This document shows positions 34,077-46,039 of a stretch of 64,000 bases of DNA, piece after piece. A program made the translations under genes and the position numbers. Origin of the DNA: Gnomoniopsis sp. IMI 355080. Taxonomy: Eukaryota; Ascomycota; Sordariomycetes; Diaporthales; Gnomoniaceae. The notes under the pieces were generated by a model that did not search any database, was not told the origin of the DNA, and was given only the letters and a program-made list of their open reading frames with translations. Numbering within the stretch: position 1 is the first letter of the stretch; each line of letters opens with the position of its first letter. The stretch spans positions 1 to 64,000 of the forward strand of contig JAPEVC010000036.1 in assembly GCA_027946555.1 (NCBI GenBank). The letters run 5' to 3'.

Positions 34077-34872
34077 ATGGAGGGCGCATTCCGCGCAACG
34101 CTGGCGAGGTTCGCCGGTGGGCATATGAAATACCGGACCCTTGGCCGCGATTCTGCCCACCGACAAGCCCTTCTGCGCAACTTGGCCACCTCTGTCATCA
34201 TGCAGGAATCGATACTGACAACCTGGGCCAAGGCGAAGGAGGCCCAGCGCGTGGTGGACAAGCTCATCACCCTCGCCAAGAGGAACAACGAGACAGCAAG
34301 GCGGTCGGCGCAGGCCATCCTTTACGTGCGTGTGCCCCGCGGCAAGCCTGTCGTCAGAAGTGACTCAGAGAGAAAACAAAAAGACACGAACCGGACTGAC
34401 AGACCAGCAGACACCAGACAAACTCATGCCCAAGCTCTTCGGCGAGCTCCGCGAGCGCTACCTCAATCGACCGGGCGGCTACACGCGCGTGCTGCACACA
34501 GAGCCTGCGAACAAACGCCAACTCGACCAGGCACCGTCAGCGATCCTGGAGCTTGTCGACGGAAAGAAGGACGTGCGGTTCGCCATGACCGCGGCGGTTG
34601 TGGCGAGGGACGAGATGTTGCACAAGAGCGAGGAGAAGATGAACCCGATCACCCATCTCAACGTAAAGAAAGTGACGAGGTACAGGCAGAATGGTCAGGA
34701 GGAATTCCGAGAATTGGTGGAAAAGATAAAATACATGGAAGGACCGGCTTTCAGGGCTAAAGGCAGGGAAATGGCGGAGGCACGCGGAGAGGCGCTTCTG
34801 GAGGCGAAAGGGCCAAAACGGCGTGAACGTGGTGACAAAAAGCAATCAGACCGCCCCGGAAGCCATATGTAA
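34077..34872 (+). CDS. MRPL8: mitochondrial large-subunit ribosomal protein bL17m
   Basis: Exons 34077..34325 and 34411..34872 encode 236 residues. The bL17 core reads MKYRTLGRDSAHRQALLRNL, ESILTTWAKAKEAQRVVDKL and, after the intron (GTGCGT..CAGCAG), LMPKLFGELRERYLNRPGGY and TRVL. A fungal-specific C-terminal extension (from about residue 130) continues ILELVDGKKDVRFAMTA and ends in a charged tail. The bacterial homologue sits near the peptide exit tunnel; the yeast protein is Mrpl8. The first residues MEGAFRATLARF could serve as part of a targeting signal. The stop codon is 94 bases from that of UTP25 on the opposite strand. Confidence 0.93.
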
Positions 34873-34966
34873 TACAGCATGTACATAGTTTCATGGAGGA
34901 ATTCGGCATGAAGTAGGGCATGAATCGCTTGCTTTTGATCGCGAAGCGTTCTACCTTGACAACTAT

Positions 34967-37334
34967 CTAAACAAAGTCAAAGGTATCACCCCTTTCGCGG
35001 ATCATCTTTCCAACTCTCTGACTTCCAACGATCCTCTCAAGCCTGAGCACGTCGTATTTCGAAAACAACACCCGAACATAACCCTGTCCGGACTCGATTC
35101 TCAAATCCTGCTCCGCTTTGGCTAGGTTGGCACCCACAATCTCCTTGTAAAACAACGGATTGTCTGGCAGGCTGTACATTATGATCCTTTGCACGCCCTT
35201 GAGAACATACCGCCGAAAATGATGAGCCCTCTCCGTATACAACAGGACTTTGTGTCGTCCTGCGAAAAAGTGTGATCTTGCCCTGGACGCCTCAGGAACA
35301 GAGGCATATTCCGAAATGGTACCAAATGTCAAGCTCTCCGCTGCAGGATTATTCGCGAAATAATTGCGTACACGGACAAAGTCAAGGTATGAGGGAATAA
35401 AAATGAGCGTTCCCACGCTATCCTTGGACCGTTTGGAGAGAGATGGGAGGATGGCCTTCGTGAAGTATGCAAAGCGTGCATCTGGCTCATCCGTGACAGT
35501 AGGCGAATCGAATCTCGAGAAGGTCTGCTTGGCTTTGACGCCAATTTCTTGAATCACACCATGGTGCTCGGGCTCAATGCGGACTTTGCCCGCCCAGTTG
35601 CGGCAATGCTGGCGGAGTAGCTTCGACAATTCCGGAGTGTTGAACTGGGAAAAGACAATGTTTTGTCGAAAATATTTCCCTTGATCCTCCAGGTACCAGT
35701 TCCGAACCCGGCTGAAATCGCAGCCATGGTCGTCCTTGGGTTGCAGATTCAGGTGCTCAAAGATGTATTCCATGTGTTCCCAATTCTGCATTAATAAAGC
35801 CTCCGCTTGATCGACAATGACCACTTCGATGGAGCTCAGGAAGTCATGCTCGACTTTTCTGCCGTCCTCGGATCCGATGGCCATCCTCAGACCCAGGGGG
35901 CTAGCAAAGAGGATATCGGAGTTATAGAATTGTGCGAAGAATTTGATCGTCTTTCTAGTGAATTTGACGCCAATTCGAAACATGTCGTCATCGTTGCCCG
36001 TGAACAGATCCTTGAAGTCAGCAGGCTTGTCGCCTGCGAATCTGTCCTCTTTGTCGTGATATGAGTCCTCGAATCTCTTTCGGTTCTCCTGGGTTTCTGG
36101 ATCACAAATCGAGACCATCGTCTCGACCATCTTGAAACAAGCTTCCCGGGTAGGCAGAATCATCAAAACCTTTGGTCTGGTGAACCCCTGGTCTCGAAGC
36201 TCGAGGTCCTCATCTTTATGGTGGACGAGTTTAGCATTATTTTTGATCACCCGATCTCGAGTCCTGCCAAAATGTCAGTATGCTGATATATCTTCAAACC
36301 CCGGGCTGTACGTACTTGAAGACGTGGTTTAACGCGTGGAGACACGCCAATCGCCGTATATCCTGACCATTGGCAAGTGTCCTGTTACAATAGAGCAGGT
36401 CGTTGTATCCAAAAATATAAGGTGCAAGAGATTGCTCGGTAGAACTGAACTTAGTTGGCTTCTTCGCCATCGACTCCCGCAACTTCTGCTTAAGGGGCAG
36501 GTCTGACGGACTCAATACTGGAGCTGGAACAGATATCTGGTCGGAGCCATCTCCCGTATCCGGGCCGTTCAGTACCGTCTTTGTTCCTTTTGACGCAATC
36601 TTCTTGGTTGTCCATTTTGAATCCTCGACAGCTTTTAGTCTCCTCGATAGGCTGGCATCGTCATTGATCACAAAATGTCGGTCGAAGGGATCCGACGTGT
36701 CAACTTTGTCGTCCTCGTCATCTCCCTCTTCATCGAAGGCACCCTCAGCGTTGGCCTCATCTGGGGCTTCTTCAGCTTCTTCGACAAAATCCACGTCTCC
36801 GGCTGTGTCCTCCTCTGGTTCGGTTGGTTGGTTTTTGGGCAGTTCGCTAGGCACTGCTTGATGATCCAACTTCCTGCGTTTCGCACTCGGGGCGCCAGAA
36901 TCCTCGGTGAGACTTTTGATGAGAGCCATGTAAGGGCGAGCCTCGGCGTTGCTCTCTTCCTCATCTTCTGAGCCATCTTCCAAGTCGTCAACTTCGTCTG
37001 ATTCGCCATCAGAAGCCTCCTCAGCAGAGCCTTCGTCTGAATCTTCCTCCGAGTCGCTGTGAACAAGTTTAGTCTTTCGATACGAGAATGATTGTGGGAT
37101 TTGGCCAACCCACCTGTACTCTATCCGTGCACTGTCAAATTTCGGACCCCTTTGAGCAAATGCGCCTCCTCTTCCCTTTCCTCCGCGACCACCTCCCCGA
37201 ATTCCACCGCGGCTTGCACCTCTCATGCCACCCCTCCCCATGCCCCGTCCACGAGAACCGCCTCCACGAGAGCCACCTCCACGAGGACCTCCACGAGGAC
37301 CACCACGAGAAGACGCTCGACCTCGGGGACCCAT
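34967..37334 (-). CDS. UTP25: U3 snoRNA-associated protein 25 (UTP25 / DEF family)
   Basis: Exons run 37334 down to 36316 and 36263 down to 34967; a further 57-base segment at 37057..37113 looks like an intron (GTGGGT..TTCACAG with GACTAAAC). Without it the product is 752 residues, with it 771. The N-terminal 60 residues are an RGG/RG-rich domain; an acidic Ser/Asp/Glu region follows. The rest is the UTP25 domain: [65 protein letters not shown] and [17 protein letters not shown]. It resembles a DEAD-box helicase that has lost the ATPase motifs. UTP25 acts in the nucleolus in the SSU processome for 18S rRNA maturation. Confidence 0.93.
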
Positions 37335-37687
37335 GATATAATGGATACTTCACTGTGCCGCCAAATTTGAAAAATTGCCTCCTAAGAGAAGAAACTTGAC
37401 TAGTCTGAAATAGTTGGCGAAGACCAGCAACAATAAATTCAAAATATTCTTATCTTATCGGGGATCCCTGCACTTCCCACACCCCTGTACTTCCCGTCGT
37501 TTTAGTGCGCACAAAGAACAGCCCCACATTTTGCAGGTTTGCTTGCGAGTTGCAGTTTCCGACAAAGGGTTGGGATTTTTGCAAAAACACCAAGAACAAT
37601 CACCGCGGGGTCGATTCTCCACGCTCCTTCACAACTCTCTCCTCGACCCTCGCCATCGCTCCACTGTATTCGTCTCCGATTTTCAAT
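37335..37687. promoter_or_regulatory. divergent promoter region UTP25 / eIF3f
   Basis: 353 bases between a ribosome-biogenesis gene and a translation-initiation gene. The eIF3f side has a C-rich leader (about 37590-37680). No clear TATA box was seen. Confidence 0.45.
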
Positions 37688-38873
37688 ATGGCGGTAGAAG
37701 CAGACGAGTTTCTTCACCTGGCCAGGCCTATCGCGCCTTCTGTGCCAGGCTTCAACAGCAACATCTCACCCATGACCGTCAACATTCAGCCTCAAGTACG
37801 GCTCCTTTCCGCTCTGCGCTCAACCCACCTGACCCACATTCAACTAACCAACCATCTCCAATCAACAGGCTGTCCTCTCCGTCCTCGATCATGCCACCCG
37901 CAGCGACGCCACCTCAGACTCTACCGACCCCTCAGCTCCAAAGCCCCGCGTTATCGGCGCCCTCATCGGTGTGCGCAGCGAAGATGGCACAGAGGTCGAG
38001 GTGCGCAACTCATTCGCAATTCCCCACGTCGAGAACGAAGACCAGGTTGAGGTGGACGTCGAGTACCAGCGCACCATGCTGGCGTTGTCCCTCAAGGCCT
38101 CACCCCGCGAGACCCTCCTTGGCTGGTACGCAACCTCGCTGGAGCTCAACAGCTTCTCGGCCTTGATCCAGAACTTCTTCGCCTCCCCCGAGACTGGAAC
38201 CTTCCCACACCCGGCCGTACATCTTACCATCAGCACCGAACCTGGCAAGGATATCGAGACCAAGACCTACATCTCGGCCCCTGCGGCCGTCAACCCCGAG
38301 CGCGCTGCCGAATCATGCCTGTTCATCGAGGTACCCCACAAGCTGAGCACCGGTGATGCGGAGCGCTCCGCACTAGAGGCTATTGCCTCAGCGGCAAACA
38401 ATGAGGGCCGCACGGCGCCGCTCGTTCCAGATATCGAGGGCCTAGCGATTGCACTCAACCAGACCGAGGATTTGTTGGAGCGGAGCAGTGGCTACGTAGG
38501 CGAGATTCTGGACGAGGAGCGCCTACCCAACCAAGCATTGGGCCAATATCTCATGAACAACCTGTCTCTGGCACCCAAGGTCGATCCATCCGCGATCGAG
38601 CACGATTTCAATAACCACATCCAGGATGTGCTTATGGTTAGCTACCTAGCCAACACCGTGAAGACGCAGATCGACCTCGCACAGCGGTTGGCGACTGCGC
38701 AACTGGCAGGTATTCACAAGGAGGGCGGGCCTGAAGGCGAGGAGGGCAAAGACGCCGGACGCGGTGACCGCGGTGGAAAGAGAGGTGGACGTGGAGGACG
38801 TGGAGGTGGCCGGGGTGGTGGTCAGCAGCGTGAGCCTAGGGAGCCCAGAGAGCCCCGCGAGAACGGCGAGTGA
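37688..38873 (+). CDS. EIF3F: eukaryotic translation initiation factor 3 subunit F
   Basis: Exons 37688..37795 and 37869..38873 encode 370 residues. The MPN domain spans about residues 30-165 ([33 protein letters not shown] and NSFAIPH). The [19 protein letters not shown] segment follows, then the C-terminal helical part ([39 protein letters not shown]). The MPN lacks the JAMM metal-binding histidines and is structural, as expected for eIF3f. The last 45 residues are an RGG-rich tail ([18 protein letters not shown]) with EPR repeats. eIF3f is part of the PCI/MPN octamer of eIF3 in the cytoplasm. The intron is GTACGG..AACAG, phase 0. Confidence 0.96.
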
Positions 38874-39963
38874 AGGCAAACGAACGATTAGGAAAGCTTT
38901 TGATTTGTAAGGGACACTCACAGCCCTTGTCTATACACCGGTTTGTTGAGGACCAGCCCGTAAAGACGGACCAGTGTCATGACTATCGCCGGCCTATTCG
39001 GATGCAGGAAGAGGCAGAGGAAGTGCTGCCTCGGAAGGAAAAGCGATGGCTCAACAGGCGTTCCAGGAAAACTAGAGTTCACGGCCGCGGAAAATTTAAT
39101 TCTATTGGCACTCACATCTGGACATCAGGGCCGACTTCAGTCACTTGAATAATAGAAAGTCTCAGAGAAGCCCTCAACCTTGGATGGCGTCGGAAATGGA
39201 TAACATTGTCCGGAGAGGTAGAGACAAATTCGGAGATGACATATTGCTCGGTCCCTGAATAGTATCACACTGGAGGGAGGAATGATATCCCATTCAGCTA
39301 GACCAAGTTCCGACCCGGTTGAGCTCTCGTTTCGTCCGCCCGATTTTGTGTCGTGTACCAGTGGGGCAGTTCCCCGGACTCTACAGTCCAAGACATCGTC
39401 TACATAACCATACGACCCTCAGAGTATGATAGCTCGATAGATACTTCCCTTGTACGTTCAATACCCCCAAGCGGTATTTCGCACTCGAACTGGACGCTCG
39501 CCTAGGATGTGTCGCAAATTATGTGGGTTGCCGCGTCACCCAGGGGATAACACTGAGACGGATTGGCGGCGGGTGTCCACTTGCCTGCTATCTCATAAGA
39601 TATAGAAAGAAGCTGTTCCATTACGGGGACGGATGGACTTAGCCTAGGTGATTATTCTTACTTGCGACTCGGACCGACACTTACGCAGATTTCAGAACAG
39701 TACCCAGCCATTTGGGAATGCAGGCTCAATACGGTTGAGCATAATGTAACGACGACTGTAGTTTATTCTGTGTTCGTCCATGCAGACATACCAAGGAAAG
39801 ATTACATGGGTTCATGAGTTCATAAACCTTCCACCAACGCCGACAATGCAACCTAACACCTTCAATCCAGCCACAACCAGCGGCCAACGGATCGACCTGT
39901 GCAGAACAACAATATATACCGAGGCCAGCGCTATCTGACCAGTTCTACGCCGTAACATCCTTC
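38874..39963. other. intergenic between convergent eIF3f and acyltransferase genes
   Basis: 1.09 kb with short frames only. I see no RNA gene or repeat. Confidence 0.55.
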
Positions 39964-41655
39964 TTATGACCGTCCATGAGCCTGGCTCCGTTCTCCTCTC
40001 TCGTCGCTGACGATAAACTTTGTCTCCAGCCACTTCGCCAACTTCACCGTCGGCGCATCGACGAGTCTCCAGAAGACATCAGCCGCCCAGATCACAGACG
40101 GAATCACAAACACGGCCGCCAGAGCAAATCCAATAAGGTACCAGTCGCCCTCGGTCCCGGTGACGCCCCAAGCCCACTTCTCAAAACTATACCCGACCGT
40201 GTGCAAGACGGGGCCGTGCATTAGGTATATCGCATAGCTAATCTTGCCTAGGTACTGCACGGGGCCTGAGTTGAAAACACGCTGCAGGCTGGGCATACGC
40301 GCCGTGCAAAAGACGAACAGGATGGCCCCAATGATCTGGAAGTAGCGATACTTGTCATCAACCCACTCGGGAATGAAAGAGGACAGATAGATCCACCCGG
40401 GCGTACGCTCGCTATTGACGTCTGGCTGGCTGAGCAGGTACAGCGACACCGTGGCAAGCATACCCCACCCGAGCCGGCCCAGCTTGCTACCCGACGCCTT
40501 GGGGACCGCGGTCTGGCCGGTCCCGACGTAGTCGATGGGCTTGGGCTCAGACATCGGCAGGGCCTGCTGTGAGGGCGGAGGGTAGACCTGCAGCGCGTGG
40601 TTGGTGGTTGGGTCCGTGTGCGCACCGCGGATGATATCCAGCTCGGCATAGAGCATGCCCACGTAGAACAGGACCATCTCCCAGCGGTCGCTGCGGTACG
40701 AGAAGGCGACGACGATGGCCAGGCAGAACATACGCACCGTCGTACGCAAGCGCGCGAGCCCGACCATGGTCAGAAACAGCATCATGCTGGCGCGAAACTC
40801 GATCGGGATTGTCCACAGGTGCACGTCGTAGTATGTCGAGCCGCCATACTTCTCCCAGCCCCAAATGTGCACAAAGTTGAACATGTTCCAGGCCCAGTCT
40901 CGCAGTTGCTCTGACATTGTTCCCTTGTAGTCTGGTGCCGTCTCTTGCACGTTCCAGTGATACATCTTATCGTGGCTGAAATCGCGGTTGATTTCATACG
41001 CACCAAGCCGCAGCAGGATCACGATCATAAAGGTCGACACGAAGGTGGGTAAAAAGAGCCGGAGAGCACGGCGGAAGACGAAGGAGCTCATGGTGGTCGT
41101 GAAGTCCGACCACTTGTGGCCCCGGGCAAGTTTCAAGGGCTTGAGCGAAAGGGCGTAGCCGGAAACTATGAAGAAGATGGCAACCATCGGCGGGCCCGCG
41201 TACATGAGACGCAGGAACGGCAGTTTCAGGACATCATAATTGGCATCATTCGACCCCCAGCCGTCCGCGATGGTGAAGGACGTGTAGAAGTAGTGACAGA
41301 AAAAGACGATAAATGCGGCCAGGCCACGCATGCCGTCGAGGTAGGACGTCGGGCCCAGGCGATGGGGGCCGGGGCGTTCATGGGACAGGCGGGAGGATAT
41401 GAAGCTGGGGAGAAGGAAGAGGCCTGCCTTGACCATGAGAGCACGGCAGTGCGATCGTGAGGGTATTCGCATTGGTATTGGTAGACCTGTGATGGCTCGC
41501 TTGCCGAAGCTTGCCCATTCCCCGGCAGAAGGGAAGCGGGTGTCGTTGTCTGCCCGGCCTGCTTCGCTGTCGATATCGGACAGGCTCTTTTCGTCTAGTA
41601 GAGATACGTTCTCCTCGAAGGAGAGGGAGTTCTTGGACATAGCATGGCCATTCAT
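39964..41655 (-). CDS. acyltransferase-3 family membrane protein
   Basis: A single exon of 563 residues from the ATG at 41655. Another ATG at 41640 is an equally possible start. Residues 1-90 are polar and cytosolic. The acyltransferase-3 domain begins YLDGMRGLAAFIVFFCHYFY, with the conserved RGLAA and the catalytic-type His. About ten hydrophobic spans follow (MYAGPPMVAIFFIVSGYALS, FLPTFVSTFMIVILLRLGAY, VQYLGKISYAIYLMHGPVLH and so on). The family transfers acyl groups, often acetyl, to sugars, lipids or other small molecules, with acceptors that vary widely. The fungal acceptor is unknown, so only the chemistry class is safe. It is probably in the plasma or endomembrane. No biosynthetic gene cluster surrounds it. 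Confidence 0.9.
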   Translation of the reverse strand: MNGHAMSKNSLSFEENVSLLDEKSLSDIDSEAGRADNDTRFPSAGEWASFGKRAITGLPIPMRIPSRSHCRALMVKAGLFLLPSFISSRLSHERPGPHRLGPTSYLDGMRGLAAFIVFFCHYFYTSFTIADGWGSNDANYDVLKLPFLRLMYAGPPMVAIFFIVSGYALSLKPLKLARGHKWSDFTTTMSSFVFRRALRLFLPTFVSTFMIVILLRLGAYEINRDFSHDKMYHWNVQETAPDYKGTMSEQLRDWAWNMFNFVHIWGWEKYGGSTYYDVHLWTIPIEFRASMMLFLTMVGLARLRTTVRMFCLAIVVAFSYRSDRWEMVLFYVGMLYAELDIIRGAHTDPTTNHALQVYPPPSQQALPMSEPKPIDYVGTGQTAVPKASGSKLGRLGWGMLATVSLYLLSQPDVNSERTPGWIYLSSFIPEWVDDKYRYFQIIGAILFVFCTARMPSLQRVFNSGPVQYLGKISYAIYLMHGPVLHTVGYSFEKWAWGVTGTEGDWYLIGFALAAVFVIPSVIWAADVFWRLVDAPTVKLAKWLETKFIVSDERGERSQAHGRS

Positions 41656-43242
41656 TGTCCAGCAAACCAAGTCAGACACAGAAAAGAGATACGAAGATTC
41701 TTCCTCTTTTGTGTGTTGATATGGGTGTATATCAAGCGTCCGGGTAGATCAATACCCGTGCTCCTGAGATATTTATGTATAAATCAAGTGGAATAAGGCA
41801 ATTAAATGGAGAGTGTTCAAAAGGACCGGCCTGAAAGAGAAGTAGATCATAAAAAAAGGAGAGCTGGAACAAGTTCACATGATATGATCTCCCTTGGCGA
41901 TGAGGAATGGATCGACGACAGGACCTAGGGAGTTGTATGATTGAGCCAGCCACAGACCACACAAATTCGCGAAAGACAGAACACACGAGCTCTTCACCAC
42001 TTGAGAGGAACAGGACGTCTGGTTTCCGCGGTACTCCATCATCCACCATTGAAAGCTGATACATGGGAGACTTGCCCGAGTCACAAGTAACCTGTAACGA
42101 GAAGGCCAGGGGGCCTATCGGACGAAATAGCAGAGCAGACTAAGTGTGGACGAGGACGAGGGTTCCTGTGGAATCGAGGGATAGACAGGAGTTGCACGAG
42201 TGCAGGATGATCTTCCTCGGCTAAGACTGCGGGAGAGAAATATGCGGCATACAACCTTATTCCACGATGTTTCAAATCGATGCGTTGAGGATACCTGGCA
42301 GGTTTCGACATCGGACGAATGCGACCGGACAGTCTGACAGTGCAGATTGACTTCTGATCTCAGCAAGCCGCCAGGCTGAGAGAGGACGACGCGGTCAAAT
42401 TCCGATCTGTGAGCTTGATGAGAACATGGCCTGCTCCACAAACTGGTGAATTGTTCGAGCACCCTGAAGCCCAGCGAGGTGCACTGCCGCCACGGAAAAC
42501 CGGATCCGAGTTGTTTGGCTCAGGTAGATGAATTGGTATGAGTAGTCTCATTCAGGTTTTGGACTCCAAACAGAGTATGGTACAACGTGCCACAAGTGGC
42601 AGAAACCTGTCGTACTTTGTGGTTTAAAAGACATTCAGCTTGCAATGTGGCCCTCATCACGATGGTCAAGATGCGTTCTGCAGTAGGCGATTTTTGAGAG
42701 GTAGGTTCTCGGGCCTCGCAAGGCTGATTTTCGGCTTCGCATGAGGCGCCGACGCTAAGGGCACGGTTCGTCGCAGCAGGGGCCCAACTTGGCATACAGA
42801 GAACGGTTGCCGATCCGGACACCGGCCCAATAGCGCCGCCCGCGCCCCCACCTCCTGACGGTCAGTTGTTCCAGGTTTGGAGATCCAAGGCAGTTTGAGA
42901 TTCGTGGTTGTTTTGAAAGCAGGCTATACGAAGACAAGTGTCCGTCGTCTGTGCAGGGCGCCGAGGAATTGTTAGCCTGTCATATTGCCGGTCACTTTGT
43001 ATCGTCAGGTTTATAATAGCGACCAGAGTCTCATGTCGAGCACAGCCGTGACCAAACCTTGGGGAGGGTGGGCACAAACGTAATGAACGAACAAAATTGT
43101 GTATTGCCATTGAGCACAAGTGAAGGCGATTTTGGTATTGAGTGACATCTATAGGTCGTGACTTTGTTGTTGAGTCTTCCATCGCTGAATCCGTGAAACT
43201 CCTAAAACTCCCTCCATCCAACCCACGCTTTCATCGAATTGT
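41656..43242. other. intergenic, upstream of acyltransferase gene
   Basis: 1.6 kb. It contains the acyltransferase promoter and the 3' flank of HEM2. Several short minus-strand frames exist, none with recognisable sequence. Confidence 0.5.
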
Positions 43243-44473
<1,231 letters not shown>

Positions 44474-46039
44474 GTTGGTTTTGTCGGTGGTTTTCAATTG
44501 AAAGTCGAGTGCAGAAATGGTTCGACTGGCGTGTGTAGTGCGTGTATAGGAAGTGGAATTGAGAAAGACGTCCCAGATCAGTAATTCATACGGCAAGGTG
44601 ATAACAAGACATTCAGTCTATTAGAGGTTGTTGGTGTCTAGAAGATTGCAGTGGCGAATACTGGGGCGCACTCGAGTTTTGGCGTCGACCGGGATATCGT
44701 TTCGTCGCCCAGAACTGGGATCTCCACTTGCGATTACGCCGGGGTACGAGTTATCGAACAAGAATGCTATGATGTCTCCAAGCGAGTGGCGTTCTTGCAG
44801 AAGGATTCGAAGCACATGAGCCAAAGGTCTGAGGTAGCAAAATCTTGTCGATGAGGAGGAAGGCCGGAGGTGTTGAAGCTACTAATAAAGTAAGTGTCTT
44901 CGTAAAGGTCGGGCAGCCGGAAATTCGCGCCTCGGACGGGCCGGGAAGGTGGGGCTGCTCCCCGTTCTTTTCCAATCATAGCCCGTGCGTAGTTAATCGT
45001 CTCGACATCAACGTCCGGCAAGCTTCGCAAAGATCTCGGTCTTCCGAATAAGATTGCGGCAGCGAGACATTTTACTATGTATGGTTTGTTTGCTACCTTG
45101 CGAGATAAAAGTTTGCCAGCTCCGAAAGCTCGTCGTCCGGAGCTTCAAACAAGATCACTTGAAAAGTTTCCCTCGAAAATATATATACTATGTAGAAGGA
45201 CATAGAAAAATAGTTCTTCCAAATGGTCACTGACGAGGTTCTGCTGTTTTCAGTATCAAAAAGCCGGTAAGACACAACACCTGGTTCGTTCTTACTGACA
45301 GGGTTGAGCAGTGGTACTGTACATAGTACATAGTACCCACCTACGGGCCCCCGTTTTCGGACATCGACTTGTCTTTGCCCAAAAGCTCATCATTCAGCTT
45401 CCGCATTGCCTGGTAATACCCATGTCTATTGTGGCTGACTGACTTCAATGATTCAATGATCTTAAACAATAATGTGATGGCTGATGTGTATCAATTGGCA
45501 CTTGTCGCCTCACCAAACCCAAGCCAACTACGGCGGAAGATATGCCACTAACATACATTAGGTACTGTACCTAGCCATGTATTTTCCCAAGTCTGTATCA
45601 GGAGCGAGATAACCACCTGCCCGCGAAATTACATCATCAGCCGCTTCTATCTGTTGCCCAGTATTCGGAACTCATTCCACCTGACCTTGTGCTGTCGTCC
45701 CTTACAACTTACAGTCCTATGACTTTGACCATCGACTTCCTGTGAACATCACTTTGTTCCATCTTTGCTCACCAACTAGTTAATTATGGATATCTAGCGG
45801 TGACTCTGGTCTCGACTGCGCGGCTCCAACCGTCCATCAGGTGTACACCGGCGTGGCGTGTGGTCTGGCCCGGGCTAGTGGTGGGTCGCCGCCCAAGAGC
45901 AAGGCTGAAGCTAATAATCCTACTCAACACTGACCATCATCCTGTCAAGTTCCGGAGCTTCACCAGCCTCCAGTTCCCTGATCATCATCCAACCCTTCAG
46001 TCGTGTCCCGTCCGCCATGTCCGAGGTGCCACTCCTACG
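44474..46039. other. divergent intergenic region HEM2 / DysF gene
   Basis: 1.57 kb with the promoters of both genes. It holds repeated GTACATAGTAC-type words at about 45318-45340 and a perfect inverted repeat TAGGTAC-T-GTACCTA at 45559-45573. No coding region was recognised. Confidence 0.5.
45559..45573. repeat. short perfect inverted repeat
   Basis: TAGGTAC and GTACCTA flank a central T. It lies about 470 bases upstream of the DysF gene start. Related TAGGTAC/GTAC words recur in several intergenic parts of this window. Confidence 0.5.
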
